From NCBI RefSeq assembly GCF_001514205.1, contig NZ_KQ948766.1:530277-594276 (forward strand): 64,000 nucleotides of DNA. Reading direction: 5' to 3'. Under the pieces are notes generated by a model that did not search any database, was not told the DNA's origin, and saw only the letters and a program-made list of their open reading frames with translations. This document shows positions 34,768-43,795 of the stretch, piece after piece. The translations under genes and the position numbers were made by a program. How positions within the stretch are numbered: position 1 is the first letter of the stretch; each line of letters starts with the position of its first letter. Origin of the DNA: Streptomyces griseoruber (GTDB taxonomy: Bacteria > Actinomycetota > Actinomycetes > Streptomycetales > Streptomycetaceae).

Positions 34768-36434
34768 CCGGGACAGATCCGGCCGTGGCCGAGACAGAGG
34801 GGACACCCCTGCACCCCACCCCGACACCCCCCACGGACACCGCCCCCACCTGGGAGGACCTGGTCACCGCGGCTCTCCTGGGCACGGATCGCCGTACACC
34901 CCCCGGGTCCGCCGCCGGCCGGTCGGCGCCGTCCGCGCTGCTGGACGCGGCGGCGGCCGAGACCGTACGGCGCCGGGCCGGGCTGCGTCCGGGCCGGGCC
35001 GCGACCCGGCCGGAACCGGCCCCCGCCGACCCGCGCCCCACGCTGCCCGCTCCCGCGGCCCGCAGACTCGCCCTGCTGCTCGCCGACCGCCCCGGCACCG
35101 GCGGAGCCGGGCGCAGGGGCACGGCACCGGATCTCGTGGAGCTGCTGCCCCAGTGGCTGGCGGCGGCGAACGCGCACGGGTTCGCCCCGCCCGCCGAGGC
35201 CCTGCCCGCGCTGCTCGACGCGGCACGCGGGCGTACGGACCTGCGGCCGGCGGCGCTGAGGTTCGCGGGCCCGCGCGCCCTGTGGCTGGCCCGGCTGAAC
35301 CCGGAGTGGCGGTTCGCGCTGCGCGCCGCACCGGGCGGGGACGCCTCCCTGCCGGGCCCGGAGGAGACCGGGCGGATCGAGAAGCTCTGGCAGGAGGGCC
35401 TGTTCGCCGAGCGCGTCGCCCTCCTCGCCTCCCTGCGCTCCCGCGCCCCCGACGCGGCCCGCGCGCTGCTGGAGTCGACCTGGCCGACGGAGCGCGCGGA
35501 GGACCGGCTGATGTTCCTCGACTCGCTGCGCGCCGGCCTCGGTGAGCGGGACGAGCCGTTCCTGGAGGCGGCGCTGGCGGACCGCAGCCGCAATGTGCGG
35601 GCGACGGCGGCCGAGTTGCTGTCGGCGCTGCCCGGTTCGGCGCTCGCCGCGCGGATGGCGGTCCGGGCCGGTGCGTGCGTGGCCGTCGACCACACCGGCG
35701 ACACGCCGACGCTCGTCGTCGAGGCGCCCCACACGTGCGACGCGGACATGGAGCGCGACGGCGTCGCCCCCAAGGCCCCGGCCGGCCGGGGTGAGCGGTC
35801 GTGGTGGCTCGGCCAGTTGGTGGAGGCGGCCCCGCTCACCGCGTGGCCGGCGCGGCTGGGCGGTCGTACCCCGGACCGGATCGTCGCGCTGCCGGTGGCC
35901 GACGACTGGCTGGGCGAGCTGCACGCGGCCTGGTGCCGGGCCGCCGTACGGCAGCGCGACGCGACCTGGTCGCGGGCGCTGCTCGGACCGCCGTCCGCGC
36001 CCGGTGCGGGTGGCCCGGGCGCGGTCTCCCTCGCCGAGCGGGCCAAGCTGCTGGGCACCCTGTCGGTGGGCGAGCGGGCGGAGTGGGTGGCCGGATTCAT
36101 CGCGGCGCACGGGCTGTCGGAGGCGTTCCAACTGCTCGGCGTGTGTGCGGTGCCGTGGGCCGCCCCCCTCGGCCGGGCGGTGGTCGACGCCCTCAACATC
36201 GCGCGGGACGCGGGAAGTTACCCGTGGAGTTTCAGTGGGGTGATGGGCCTCGCCGAACGCTGCCTGGACCCCGCGGAGGTCTCCCGGCTCGACGCCCTTC
36301 TCGCCGTACCCGACGAATCGGAGGACGCGTCCCCCGGGGCGGGGGGCTACTGGGCGGAGGCGTTCCAGCGCCTGGGGACGACATTGCGGCTGAGGGCGGT
36401 GATGGCACAGGAACTGGAAGGGGAACCGTCGTGA
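34764..36434 (+). CDS. DUF5691 family protein
   Basis: 556 aa from GTG 34764. Helical, with LLGTDRRTPP near the N-terminus and several HEAT-like pairs (DRSRNVRATAAELLSALPGSALAARM). There are no membrane helices and no catalytic motif. It is the standard partner of the SWIM protein in the MoxR/VWA/DUF5682 module, so the five proteins probably form one system split over two divergent operons. The 3' end converges on the icmB-like gene with only 35 bp between them. Confidence 0.82.
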   Translation: MTGTDPAVAETEGTPLHPTPTPPTDTAPTWEDLVTAALLGTDRRTPPGSAAGRSAPSALLDAAAAETVRRRAGLRPGRAATRPEPAPADPRPTLPAPAARRLALLLADRPGTGGAGRRGTAPDLVELLPQWLAAANAHGFAPPAEALPALLDAARGRTDLRPAALRFAGPRALWLARLNPEWRFALRAAPGGDASLPGPEETGRIEKLWQEGLFAERVALLASLRSRAPDAARALLESTWPTERAEDRLMFLDSLRAGLGERDEPFLEAALADRSRNVRATAAELLSALPGSALAARMAVRAGACVAVDHTGDTPTLVVEAPHTCDADMERDGVAPKAPAGRGERSWWLGQLVEAAPLTAWPARLGGRTPDRIVALPVADDWLGELHAAWCRAAVRQRDATWSRALLGPPSAPGAGGPGAVSLAERAKLLGTLSVGERAEWVAGFIAAHGLSEAFQLLGVCAVPWAAPLGRAVVDALNIARDAGSYPWSFSGVMGLAERCLDPAEVSRLDALLAVPDESEDASPGAGGYWAEAFQRLGTTLRLRAVMAQELEGEPS

Positions 36435-36469
36435 CGGCGGCAGCCCGGCCGCCCGTCGCCCACGGTTCC

Positions 36470-36886
36470 CTAGGCCCCGGTCGGCTGCCCCACGTTCTCC
36501 CGGACCCACTCCACGATCGCCGCCATGGTCGTCCCGGGGGTGAAGATCTCCGCGACGCCCTTCTCCTTCAGCGGGGCGATGTCCGCCTCGGGGATGATCC
36601 CCCCGCCGAAGACCAGGATGTCCGCGGCGTCCCGCTCCCGGAGCAGGTCGATGACCGCGGCGAAGAGCGTGTTGTGCGCCCCGGACAGGATGGACAGCCC
36701 GATCGCGTCGGCGTCCTCCTGGATCGCCGTGTCGACGATCTGCTCGGGGGTCTGGTGGAGCCCGGTGTAGACGACCTCCATGCCGGCGTCGCGCAGCGCC
36801 CTGGCGATCACCTTGGCGCCGCGGTCATGGCCGTCGAGTCCCGGCTTGGCCACCACCACGCGGATCGGGCCGGATGCCACACCCAT
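36470..36886 (-). CDS. icmB: cobalamin-binding small subunit of an acyl-CoA mutase (IcmB-like)
   Basis: 138 aa from ATG 36886. A complete B12-binding domain: DxHxxG as DGHDRG (Asp18, His20, Gly23), the Ser in GLSILSG and the GG in VFGGGII. In S. coelicolor the free-standing small subunit of isobutyryl-CoA mutase maps at this position (SCO4800, from memory). It pairs with a large subunit encoded elsewhere to interconvert isobutyryl- and n-butyryl-CoA, feeding polyketide and fatty-acid precursor pools. No large-subunit gene is in the window. Confidence 0.85.
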   Translation of the reverse strand: MGVASGPIRVVVAKPGLDGHDRGAKVIARALRDAGMEVVYTGLHQTPEQIVDTAIQEDADAIGLSILSGAHNTLFAAVIDLLRERDAADILVFGGGIIPEADIAPLKEKGVAEIFTPGTTMAAIVEWVRENVGQPTGA

Positions 36887-37248
36887 GACTGCCTCCCAGA
36901 AGCGACTCCGCCCGCTCCGCCCGCTCTCGACGGCTCGGACACCCCGTGCCACACACCCGGGGAAGTGAACGAACGTTATCGCCAGCATCCCGCAACCGGC
37001 CGTTTCGTGGCATGGGCCAACGGGGAAATCACATGATGGGACAGTAACGGGAGCCGCACACGAGGTCGCCGTACCGCCGCGCCGCAGACCGCGCGCCGCG
37101 GCGGTACGGCGCATCGGTCCAGGCGCGACGGACGCCCGGGGCCAAGGCCCCCTCCGTCCGCCCGGCAGCCGATCTCCTCCGCCGCGACTTCCACGAGGGC
37201 ACACGGGGGACAGAGACGTCCTCGGCGTGTGCCGACAGGAGGTCGGCG
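36887..37248. promoter_or_regulatory. 362-bp divergent region, icmB-like / lipase
   Basis: Holds both promoters. The part next to icmB (about 36960-37050) is relatively AT-rich. In the middle is a perfect 15-bp stem, CGCCGTACCGCCGCG (37067-37081) / CGCGGCGGTACGGCG (37097-37111). No gene was seen. Confidence 0.5.
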
Positions 37249-38163
37249 ATGCAGGTCACCAGGGTGCTGCAGCCCTTTCTTCCGCTCTACCGGCGTCTGC
37301 TGCCGGACCTTCCGAGCCTTCCGAACATCCCCGGCAGGCTGGCCGGGCTCTCCACGGCCCTGCTGAAGGCCACCGTCCTGGACCTCGCGATCCTCGCCGG
37401 CCACCTCCTGCTCTACCCCTCCGGAATCGCCCAGGAGCGGCGTCGCCCCGCGCTTCCGCCCGGAGAGAACAGCGCATCGAACGAAAATGGCACCGAGTGC
37501 CTCACGCAGCTGCCCACCCCGGCCCCGCTCCCGGTCGTCCTGCTGCACGGTTTCATCGACAACCGCTCGGTCTTCGTCCTGCTGCGCCGCAGCCTCGCCC
37601 AGCACGGCAGGCACCGTGTGGAGTCGCTGAACTACTCGCCCCTGACCTGCGACATCCGTACGGCGGCCGAACTGCTCGGGCGGCACATAGAGGAGATATG
37701 CGAGCGCACCGGCAGCACCCGGGTCGATGTCGTCGGCCACAGCCTGGGCGGTCTGATCGCCCGCTACTACGTGCAGCGGCTGGGCGGTGACGTCCGGGTC
37801 CGCACGCTGGTCACGCTGGGTACCCCGCACGCGGGCACCACGGTGGTGCCGCTGGCGAACGCGCACCCCATCGTGCGCCAGATGCGCCCCGGCTCGGAGG
37901 TCATCGAGGAGCTGTCCCGGCCCGCGCCCGGCTGCCGTACGCACTTCGTCAGCTTCTGGAGCGACCTCGACCACCTGATGGACCCGCTGGAGACGGCCCG
38001 GATCGACCACCCCGACCTGCTCACGCAGAACGTCCGGGTGACGGGAATCGGCCATCTCGCCCTGCCCGTGCATCCGGCGGTCGCGACCGGCATACGGCAG
38101 GCCCTCGACACCCCGGAGACGGCCACGGCCGACACGCGCACCGGCGGTCTGACGGTGGCGTGA
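37249..38163 (+). CDS. alpha/beta-hydrolase lipase/esterase
   Basis: 304 aa, AGGAGGT before ATG 37249. An N-terminal hydrophobic segment (LLKATVLDLAILAGHLLLYP) may anchor or export it. The hydrolase core runs from about residue 95 (VVLLHGFIDNRSVF, oxyanion region) through the nucleophile elbow GHSLGG (Ser165) to a late His in TGIGHLALPVHP; an acid in SDLDHLMDP completes a probable triad. Likely acts on lipids or esters at or outside the membrane. Not part of the island. Confidence 0.85.
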   Translation: MQVTRVLQPFLPLYRRLLPDLPSLPNIPGRLAGLSTALLKATVLDLAILAGHLLLYPSGIAQERRRPALPPGENSASNENGTECLTQLPTPAPLPVVLLHGFIDNRSVFVLLRRSLAQHGRHRVESLNYSPLTCDIRTAAELLGRHIEEICERTGSTRVDVVGHSLGGLIARYYVQRLGGDVRVRTLVTLGTPHAGTTVVPLANAHPIVRQMRPGSEVIEELSRPAPGCRTHFVSFWSDLDHLMDPLETARIDHPDLLTQNVRVTGIGHLALPVHPAVATGIRQALDTPETATADTRTGGLTVA

Positions 38164-38179
38164 GACCCGCCCGGCAACC

Positions 38180-38236
38180 GTTCGAAGGGATTCGATAGAC
38201 GTTCGAGACCCGCCTCACCTCGAACAGTCTTCGAAC
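38180..38236. repeat. nested inverted repeats between lipase and M23 genes
   Basis: Outer arms GTTCGAAG (38180-38187) / CTTCGAAC (38229-38236) and inner arms GTTCGAG (38201-38207) / CTCGAAC (38219-38225). May terminate the lipase mRNA or be an operator. Confidence 0.6.
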
Positions 38237-38393
38237 ATAAGGCCAAACCCGCGTCCGCCGTCCCCCGAAACACGGCCGATTGCCCCTTTCCTTCGCGCAC
38301 GAAACCTGCGGAAGATTGTCGCGCCCGCATACCGCCGGGTACAGTCGCCGCACTGCTCTGGCAGCCCCTGTTGTCGAGGCGAGAGAGAAGTTG

Positions 38394-39944
38394 GTGAACG
38401 ACCGTCACCCGTCGGGGACCACGACCACCCCGGCTCCGGCTTCCGACGCCGACTCCGCGCCCTACGCGTCGTACGGCACCCAGGAAGCCCCGTACGACGG
38501 CTTCACCTCGTACCACGGCTACGACACCGGCGCCCAGCACACCGGCCACTACGCGGCCGACCCCCTCTTCGGCAGCCTCCCCGACGCCGGCACGGGTACC
38601 GGCACCGGCGACAACGCCTACGGCACCGGGCAGTGGAACGTCGGCGCCCAGCCGACCATGGTCGACACCGGCGGCCACCAGCTCCACGACACCAGCGGCC
38701 ACCACGTCCTGAACTACGACCCGTACGCGGCCCAGCACCACGCCGCCTACGACTCGGGCGCCTACGACACGACCGGCTGGCCGACCGGCCACCAGCAGCT
38801 CCCGCTCGTCCCGCCGCAGACCTCGGTGTCCGACACCGGCGGCCACTGGGACGCGAACGCCTGGCTCCAGCCGGACCAGTCCGGCAACCCCGCCGACCAG
38901 ACCCAGCACTGGGAATGGGGCACCCAGACCTTCGAGACCGGCACCTACGACGCCACGCAGTGGAACTCCGACGGCGACAGCGAGACCGGCGCCGCCTCCG
39001 ACGCGTACGAGCAGCCGGCCGAGGTCCCCTTCGACCAGCAGGCCACCGCCACCTTCGAGTCGGTCGGCCACGACGAACAGACCTCCGACGGCCGCGAGTT
39101 GTCCGCCACCGGTGAGCTGCCCGCCGTGTCCGGGCAGCTCCTCCTGGACGACCAGGAGGAGAGCGAGCCGGCGCCCGCCACCCGCGCGGCCGCCCGCAAC
39201 GCGAGCCGTTCCCGCCGCCGTACGCCCCCGAAGCGCTCCGCGCTGCTGACCGTGGCCGTGCCCTCGGCGTGTGTGATGGGTGTCGCCGGGATCGCCGCCG
39301 CCTCCGTGGGCACCCTGACCGGTGGCGACGACAAGGACACCACGGCCACCGCCTCGGACGCGCAGGCGGTGAAACCGTCCGCCGCCAACAACAAGCTGGA
39401 CTCCCAGCTCGAGACCCTCAGCGCCGAGGCCGACAACTTCGCCGACCGGGCCAGCCGGACGCAGGAACGCATCGACCTCAAGGAACAGCAGGCGGCCGAG
39501 AAGAAGAAGGCGGCGGCGGAGGCGGCCCGCAAGGAGCGGCTGCGCCCGAAGTACGCCCTCCCGGTCGCCCAGCGCGGACTCAGCGCCTACTTCGGCCAGG
39601 CCGGCGTCAACTGGATGTCCCAGCACACCGGCATCGACTTCCCCGTCTCCTACGGCACGACGGTGATGTCGGCGACCGACGGCACCGTACGGACGCAGTG
39701 GAACAGCGCCTACGGCAACATGCTGATCGTGACGGCGAAGGACGGCACGGAGACCTGGTACTGCCATCTCTCCACCTACCGCGTCGCCTCCGGTACGACG
39801 GTGAAGGCCGGCGATCCGATCGCGTACTCCGGGAACTCGGGCAACTCCACCGGCCCGCACCTGCACTTCGAGGTCCGGCCGGCCGGCGGTTCGCCCATAG
39901 ACCCGCTGCCGTGGCTGCGCAGCCACGGGCTGGACCCGACGTAG
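38394..39944 (+). CDS. M23 metallopeptidase with single membrane helix
   Basis: 516 aa from GTG 38394. Residues 1-~280 are a Gly/Thr/Asp/His/Tyr-rich cytosolic region (e.g. GYDTGAQHTGHYAADP) ending in a basic patch. One membrane helix follows (VPSACVMGVAGIAAASVG), then a coiled coil (AEADNFADRASRTQERIDLKE), and the C-terminal LytM/M23 domain with HTGIDFP, WYCHLS and GPHLHFEVR zinc/catalytic motifs. It would cut peptidoglycan cross-bridges outside the cell. Ends just before a perfect hairpin and the island boundary. Confidence 0.92.
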   Translation: MNDRHPSGTTTTPAPASDADSAPYASYGTQEAPYDGFTSYHGYDTGAQHTGHYAADPLFGSLPDAGTGTGTGDNAYGTGQWNVGAQPTMVDTGGHQLHDTSGHHVLNYDPYAAQHHAAYDSGAYDTTGWPTGHQQLPLVPPQTSVSDTGGHWDANAWLQPDQSGNPADQTQHWEWGTQTFETGTYDATQWNSDGDSETGAASDAYEQPAEVPFDQQATATFESVGHDEQTSDGRELSATGELPAVSGQLLLDDQEESEPAPATRAAARNASRSRRRTPPKRSALLTVAVPSACVMGVAGIAAASVGTLTGGDDKDTTATASDAQAVKPSAANNKLDSQLETLSAEADNFADRASRTQERIDLKEQQAAEKKKAAAEAARKERLRPKYALPVAQRGLSAYFGQAGVNWMSQHTGIDFPVSYGTTVMSATDGTVRTQWNSAYGNMLIVTAKDGTETWYCHLSTYRVASGTTVKAGDPIAYSGNSGNSTGPHLHFEVRPAGGSPIDPLPWLRSHGLDPT

Positions 39945-39963
39945 CACCTGCGACTGTTCCGTC

Positions 39964-39994
39964 GTGAGCCCCCGCTGTGGAAGCGGGGGCTCAC
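39964..39994 (+). terminator. terminator of the M23 peptidase gene
   Basis: Perfect 13-bp stem GTGAGCCCCCGCT (39964-39976) / AGCGGGGGCTCAC (39982-39994), loop GTGGA. It ends 8 bp before the left direct repeat of the island. Confidence 0.9.
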
Positions 39995-40002
39995 GCGCGA
40001 GG

Positions 40003-40009
40003 TCTCAGA
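40003..40009. repeat. 7-bp direct repeat, left (probable target-site duplication)
   Basis: TCTCAGA directly outside the left inverted repeat, repeated in the same orientation at 58927-58933 outside the right one. The right copy is part of the 3' end of pcrA, so this left copy is the duplicate. Confidence 0.65.
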
Positions 40010-40359
40010 GTGCGGAACGTGAGCTCTTGTCCGTTTCGTGGTTGAGGTTGGAGAAGGACCGCTGGTCGCGGGTGGGAGGTGGCCCTCAGGCGTCGGTGCG
40101 GGCGAACAAGCCGGGTCCGGATTCGATGAGGATGCCTCGGCTGACCAGGCGCTTCAGTTTGGAGCGGATGCCCTCGGTGTTCTTCGGGAGGATCTGCAGG
40201 TCGAGTGCCTGGCAGAGGTCGCGGGCGCGCATCGGTCGGCCCGCGTCGGTCAGGGCGGTGAGGATGTGCTGGTAGGCGGGGTGGTCCGGGTTGTCGGGGT
40301 GGTCCGGCTCGGTGGCGGGTGAGGGCAGCGGGAAAGTGAGGAGGGTCTTGCGGGTGATG
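40010..40359 (-). repeat. left 350-bp inverted repeat
   Basis: Outer end GTGCGGAACGTGAGCTCTTG. Identical to the reverse complement of 58577-58926 except for three substitutions noticed by eye. On the minus strand it encodes a winged-helix-like segment (RPMRARDLCQALDLQ, then KNTEGIRSKLKRLVSRGIL) ending at 40086. Confidence 0.95.
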
Positions 40360-40685
40360 CGCAGGTTCTCGCTCATGCGGCAGGCGATGACGAGGCCCAG
40401 TACGTCCACGGCCAGGCATCTCTTCCTGCCTGGCACCCTTTTCGCGGCACCCTTGCCGGTCATCGTGGCGGGGACGCCGACGGCGGCGTGGATGCTCTGC
40501 GTGTCCAGGGCCACCAGGCTCGGGTCGGCCAATCGCTTGCGCTTCTCCCGCAGTTGCCAGCGCAGCAGGTCGTGAAGGTCCTGGTCGGTGCCCTCGTCGC
40601 GCCAGAGGTAGAAGTAAATCACGGGTTCGACGAGCTCCCACTGCTTGTCGGTGAGATCGCTCGGGTACGGCTTGCGCATGCTCAT
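40086..40685 (-). pseudogene. truncated IS5-type transposase (N-terminal part) fused to the repeat ORF
   Basis: 199-aa open frame from ATG 40685. It starts like Streptomyces IS5-family transposases (MRKPYPSDLTDKQWELVEPV), then lacks about 45 residues and resumes at YFYLWRDEGTDQ, continuing through LVALDTQSIHAAVG and GRKRCLAVDVLGLVIAC. The C-terminal catalytic part is replaced by the winged-helix-like tail of the 350-bp repeat. The deleted and fused frame stays open but cannot encode an active enzyme. It lies 22 bp from the rmlD stop. The missing C-terminal part is at 58283-58584. Confidence 0.85.
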
Positions 40686-40707
40686 GCCACAACCCCTCGC
40701 AGGGAGG

Positions 40708-41604
40708 TCACACGGAACTCGGGGCACGCCCGGACGGCGCCAGGTTCGGCAGCGCGCAGGCCAGGCCCTCCTGCCAGTGCCGGATCGGGCGGAGGCCGGC
40801 GGCCCGCCAACGGTCGTGTCCGAGCACGCTGCAGGCGGGCCGTGGCGCGGGCCGGGCCAGGGTCGCGGTGGTGGTGGGGCGTACCCGGTCGGGGTCGGCG
40901 CCCAGCAGCCTGAAGGTCTCGCGGGCCAGCCCGTACCAGGTTGTCTCGCCCGTGCTGGTGCCGTGATACACGCCGGGCGGGGCCTCGCCGCGCTCCGCGG
41001 CCCGGCCGAGCCGTACCAGTTGGGCGGCGAGGTCCACGGTCCAGGTGGGTTGGCCGCGCTGGTCGTCGACCACGTCGAGCGTGTCACGCCGCCGTTCCGA
41101 CGCGATCATGGTGCTGACGAAGTTCCGCCCGTACGCGCCGTACAGCCAGGCCGTCCGCACCACGTAACCGTGGTCGGGCAGCGTCGCCAGCACGGCCCGC
41201 TCGCCGGCCAGCTTGGTGCGGCCGTAGGCGGTACGCGGTCCCGGCGGGTTCCCCTCGCCGTACGGGGTCCCGGTGTCGCCGGGAAAGACGTAGTCGGTGG
41301 ATGGCTGGAGCAGGCGGGATTCTGCGTCCGCACAGGCCTCGGCCAGGTGGCGCGGGCCCTCGGCGTTGATGCGCAGCGCGTCCGGCTCGTGCCGCTCCGC
41401 GTCGTCGACGCAGGTCCAGGCCGCGCAGTTGACGACGGTGCTGGGCCGGTGCGCGTGCACGGCGGCGCGTACCGCCCGCGGGTCGGTGATGTCGAGATCC
41501 CTTTTGTCCAGCGCCACCGTCTCGGTGCCGGTCGCGGCCAGCGCGGTCAGCAGGTCCCGCGCGAGCATGCCGGCCGCACCGGTCACCAGCCACGGGCGCC
41601 TCAT
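40708..41604 (-). CDS. rmlD: dTDP-4-dehydrorhamnose reductase
   Basis: 298 aa from ATG 41604, overlapping the rmlB stop (ATGA). Extended SDR fold: TGAAGMLARDLL nucleotide loop, NCAAWTCVDDAE, STDYVFPGDTGTPYGE and the catalytic YGRTK (YxxxK). Makes dTDP-L-rhamnose by NAD(P)H reduction in the last step of the pathway. Its place at the end of the RiPP operon suggests the sugar decorates the peptide. Confidence 0.93.
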   Translation of the reverse strand: MRRPWLVTGAAGMLARDLLTALAATGTETVALDKRDLDITDPRAVRAAVHAHRPSTVVNCAAWTCVDDAERHEPDALRINAEGPRHLAEACADAESRLLQPSTDYVFPGDTGTPYGEGNPPGPRTAYGRTKLAGERAVLATLPDHGYVVRTAWLYGAYGRNFVSTMIASERRRDTLDVVDDQRGQPTWTVDLAAQLVRLGRAAERGEAPPGVYHGTSTGETTWYGLARETFRLLGADPDRVRPTTTATLARPAPRPACSVLGHDRWRAAGLRPIRHWQEGLACALPNLAPSGRAPSSV

Positions 41605-42620
41605 GCGCGCACCCCCGGCCCCGGGGAATCCAAGGGCGCGGCCCGCTTCTTGAGCGGCTCCCACCACGGGCGGTTGTCCCGGTACCAGGCGACCGTCTCC
41701 ACCAGTGCCTCCTCGAACCCGCGGCGCGGCCGGTATTCCAGATCGTCACGGATCTTGCTCCAGTCCAACGAGTACCGGCGGTCGTGCCCCTTGCGGTCCT
41801 CGACGTTCCGGACCAGGGACGCGTCGGCTCCCACGGCGTCCAGCAGCAGTCGCGTCAGCTCCCGGTTGGTCAGCTCCGCGCCGCCCCCGATGTGGTAGAC
41901 CTCGCCCGCCCGGCCGCCGGTCCGCACCAGCTCGATGCCGCGTACATGGTCGTCGACGTGCAGCCAGTCCCGCACATCGAGTCCGTCCCCGTAGAGCGGA
42001 ACCTCGGCGCCGTCCAGCAGGTTGGTGACGAACAGCGGGATCAGTTTCTCCGGGAAGTGGTGGGGGCCGTAGTTGTTGGAGCAGCGGGTGATCCGCACGT
42101 CCACGCCATGGGTGCGGTGGCACGCCAGCGCGAGCAGATCGCTGGATGCCTTCGTCGCCGCATAGGGCGAGTTGGGAGCGAGCGGCGCGTCCTCGGTCCA
42201 GGAACCCTTGGCGATCGAGCCGTACACCTCGTCCGTCGACACGTGCACGAAGACCTCCGGGCGGTACCGCAGTGCGGTGTCCAGGAGTGTCTGGGTGCCG
42301 TGCACATTGGTGCGTACGAAGGCGTCGGCGGCGTGCAGCGACCGGTCGACGTGGGTCTCGGCGGCGAAGTGGACGATCTGGTCGTGTCGGCCGACCAGCT
42401 TGTCCACCAGCTCGGCATCGCAGATGTCCCCCTGCACGAAGGCGAACCGGTCCGAGCCGCGCACCGCGTCGAGGTTGGCTGCGACGCCCGCGTAGGTGAG
42501 CTTGTCGAGGACGGTGACGTGGACGCCCCCGGCGCCCTCGGGTCCCAGCAGGGTGCGCACATAGTGAGAGCCGATGAACCCGGCCCCACCGGTGACCAGA
42601 ATGCGGACGGCGGTCGTCAT
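41601..42620 (-). CDS. rmlB: dTDP-glucose 4,6-dehydratase
   Basis: 339 aa. NAD loop TGGAGFIGSHYVR, HFAAETHVDRSL, VSTDEVYGS with the catalytic Asp/Glu, and YAATKASSDLL (YxxxK). Converts dTDP-glucose to dTDP-4-keto-6-deoxyglucose. Start ATG 42620 overlaps the rmlA stop; rmlA, rmlB and rmlD are chained by 4-bp overlaps. Confidence 0.96.
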   Translation of the reverse strand: MTTAVRILVTGGAGFIGSHYVRTLLGPEGAGGVHVTVLDKLTYAGVAANLDAVRGSDRFAFVQGDICDAELVDKLVGRHDQIVHFAAETHVDRSLHAADAFVRTNVHGTQTLLDTALRYRPEVFVHVSTDEVYGSIAKGSWTEDAPLAPNSPYAATKASSDLLALACHRTHGVDVRITRCSNNYGPHHFPEKLIPLFVTNLLDGAEVPLYGDGLDVRDWLHVDDHVRGIELVRTGGRAGEVYHIGGGAELTNRELTRLLLDAVGADASLVRNVEDRKGHDRRYSLDWSKIRDDLEYRPRRGFEEALVETVAWYRDNRPWWEPLKKRAAPLDSPGPGVRA

Positions 42621-43684
42621 GGGGCCAGTTCCACGCTGCTGTGGTCGCCGAGCACCAGCCGGTGGGTGTCGGGCACCCGTGGCGCGGACACCACCCGCGC
42701 GTCTCGGCCGATGAGCGAGGCCTGGACGCGGCGCGTGCCCTCGATCCGCGCCCCGCGCAGCACGATGGAGAACTCCAGCTCGCTGCCGCTGATCCGGCAG
42801 TCCTGGGCGACGGAGGTGTAGGGGCCGACGTAGGAGTCGGCCACCTCGGTGCCGGTGTCGATGACGACGGGGCCGACGATTCGGGAGCGGCGCACCCGGG
42901 CACCCGGCGCGATCCGCACCGCGCCGACGATCTCGCTGGCGTCGTCCACCTCGCCCTCCAGCCGGGGCGCCACCGACTCGAGCACGGTGCGGTTGACCTC
43001 CAGCATGTCAGCGACGTTTCCGGTGTCCTTCCAGTAGCCGGAGATCTCCACCGACCGCACGTCGCGGCCCGCGTCGACCAGCCACTGGACCGCGTCGGTG
43101 ATCTCCAGCTCGCCGCGCCCGGACGGCGAGATGGCGCGCACCGCCTCGTGCACGGCGGGCGTGAACAGATACACACCGACCAGTGCCAGGTTGCTCTTGG
43201 GGAACTCCGGCTTCTCCTCCAGACGCACCACTTGGCCGTCCGAGCCCAGTTCGACGACGCCGAAGGAGGACGGGTCGTCCACCGGCGTCAGCATGATCTG
43301 CGCGTCGGGGCGGTCCTCCCGGAAGCCGTCCACCAGCGCGTTGATACCGCCGACGATGAAGTTGTCACCCAGGTACATCACGAAGTCGTCGTTGCCGAGG
43401 AAGTCCCGCGCGATGAGGACGGCATGCGCCAGCCCGAGCGGGCGTTCCTGCGGTATGTAGCTGACCCGCAGCCCGAACCGACTGCCGTCCCCGACGGCTC
43501 CGCGGATCTCCGCCGCGGTGTCGCCGACGACGAGGGCGACGTCCTCGATACCCGCTGCCGCGATGGACTCGAGGCCGTAGAAGAGGACGGGTTTGTTGGC
43601 CACGGGCACAAGCTGTTTGGCGGAGGTGTGCGTGATCGGCCGTAGCCGGGATCCCACCCCCCCGGCGAGTACAAGAGCTTTCAC
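42617..43684 (-). CDS. rmlA: glucose-1-phosphate thymidylyltransferase (long, StrD-type)
   Basis: 355 aa from GTG 43684. LAGGVGSRLRPIT pyrophosphorylase signature, YLGDNFIVGG and EEKPEFPKSN; the C-terminal ~110 residues form a left-handed beta-helix, as in the long form used in antibiotic sugar pathways (StrD). Makes dTDP-glucose. Second rml gene after rmlC in the direction of transcription. Confidence 0.94.
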   Translation of the reverse strand: MKALVLAGGVGSRLRPITHTSAKQLVPVANKPVLFYGLESIAAAGIEDVALVVGDTAAEIRGAVGDGSRFGLRVSYIPQERPLGLAHAVLIARDFLGNDDFVMYLGDNFIVGGINALVDGFREDRPDAQIMLTPVDDPSSFGVVELGSDGQVVRLEEKPEFPKSNLALVGVYLFTPAVHEAVRAISPSGRGELEITDAVQWLVDAGRDVRSVEISGYWKDTGNVADMLEVNRTVLESVAPRLEGEVDDASEIVGAVRIAPGARVRRSRIVGPVVIDTGTEVADSYVGPYTSVAQDCRISGSELEFSIVLRGARIEGTRRVQASLIGRDARVVSAPRVPDTHRLVLGDHSSVELAP

Positions 43685-43795
43685 GAGTTCTTTCCCGTCA
43701 GTCGGTGGCGGGCGGTGCGACACCGGCACGCCCGGGGTGTCCTGCGGTGCCGGGGCGCGGCTGGGCGCGCCCCGACGGCCTGGTACTGGACCTCT

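Noticed and set aside
38237..38393. Second ydaO riboswitch before the M23 peptidase
   Set aside because: None of the conserved ydaO blocks (GCCGGAGCCGGGGACCC, GGGGTGAATC, AACCCGGTGGGCGG) is present.
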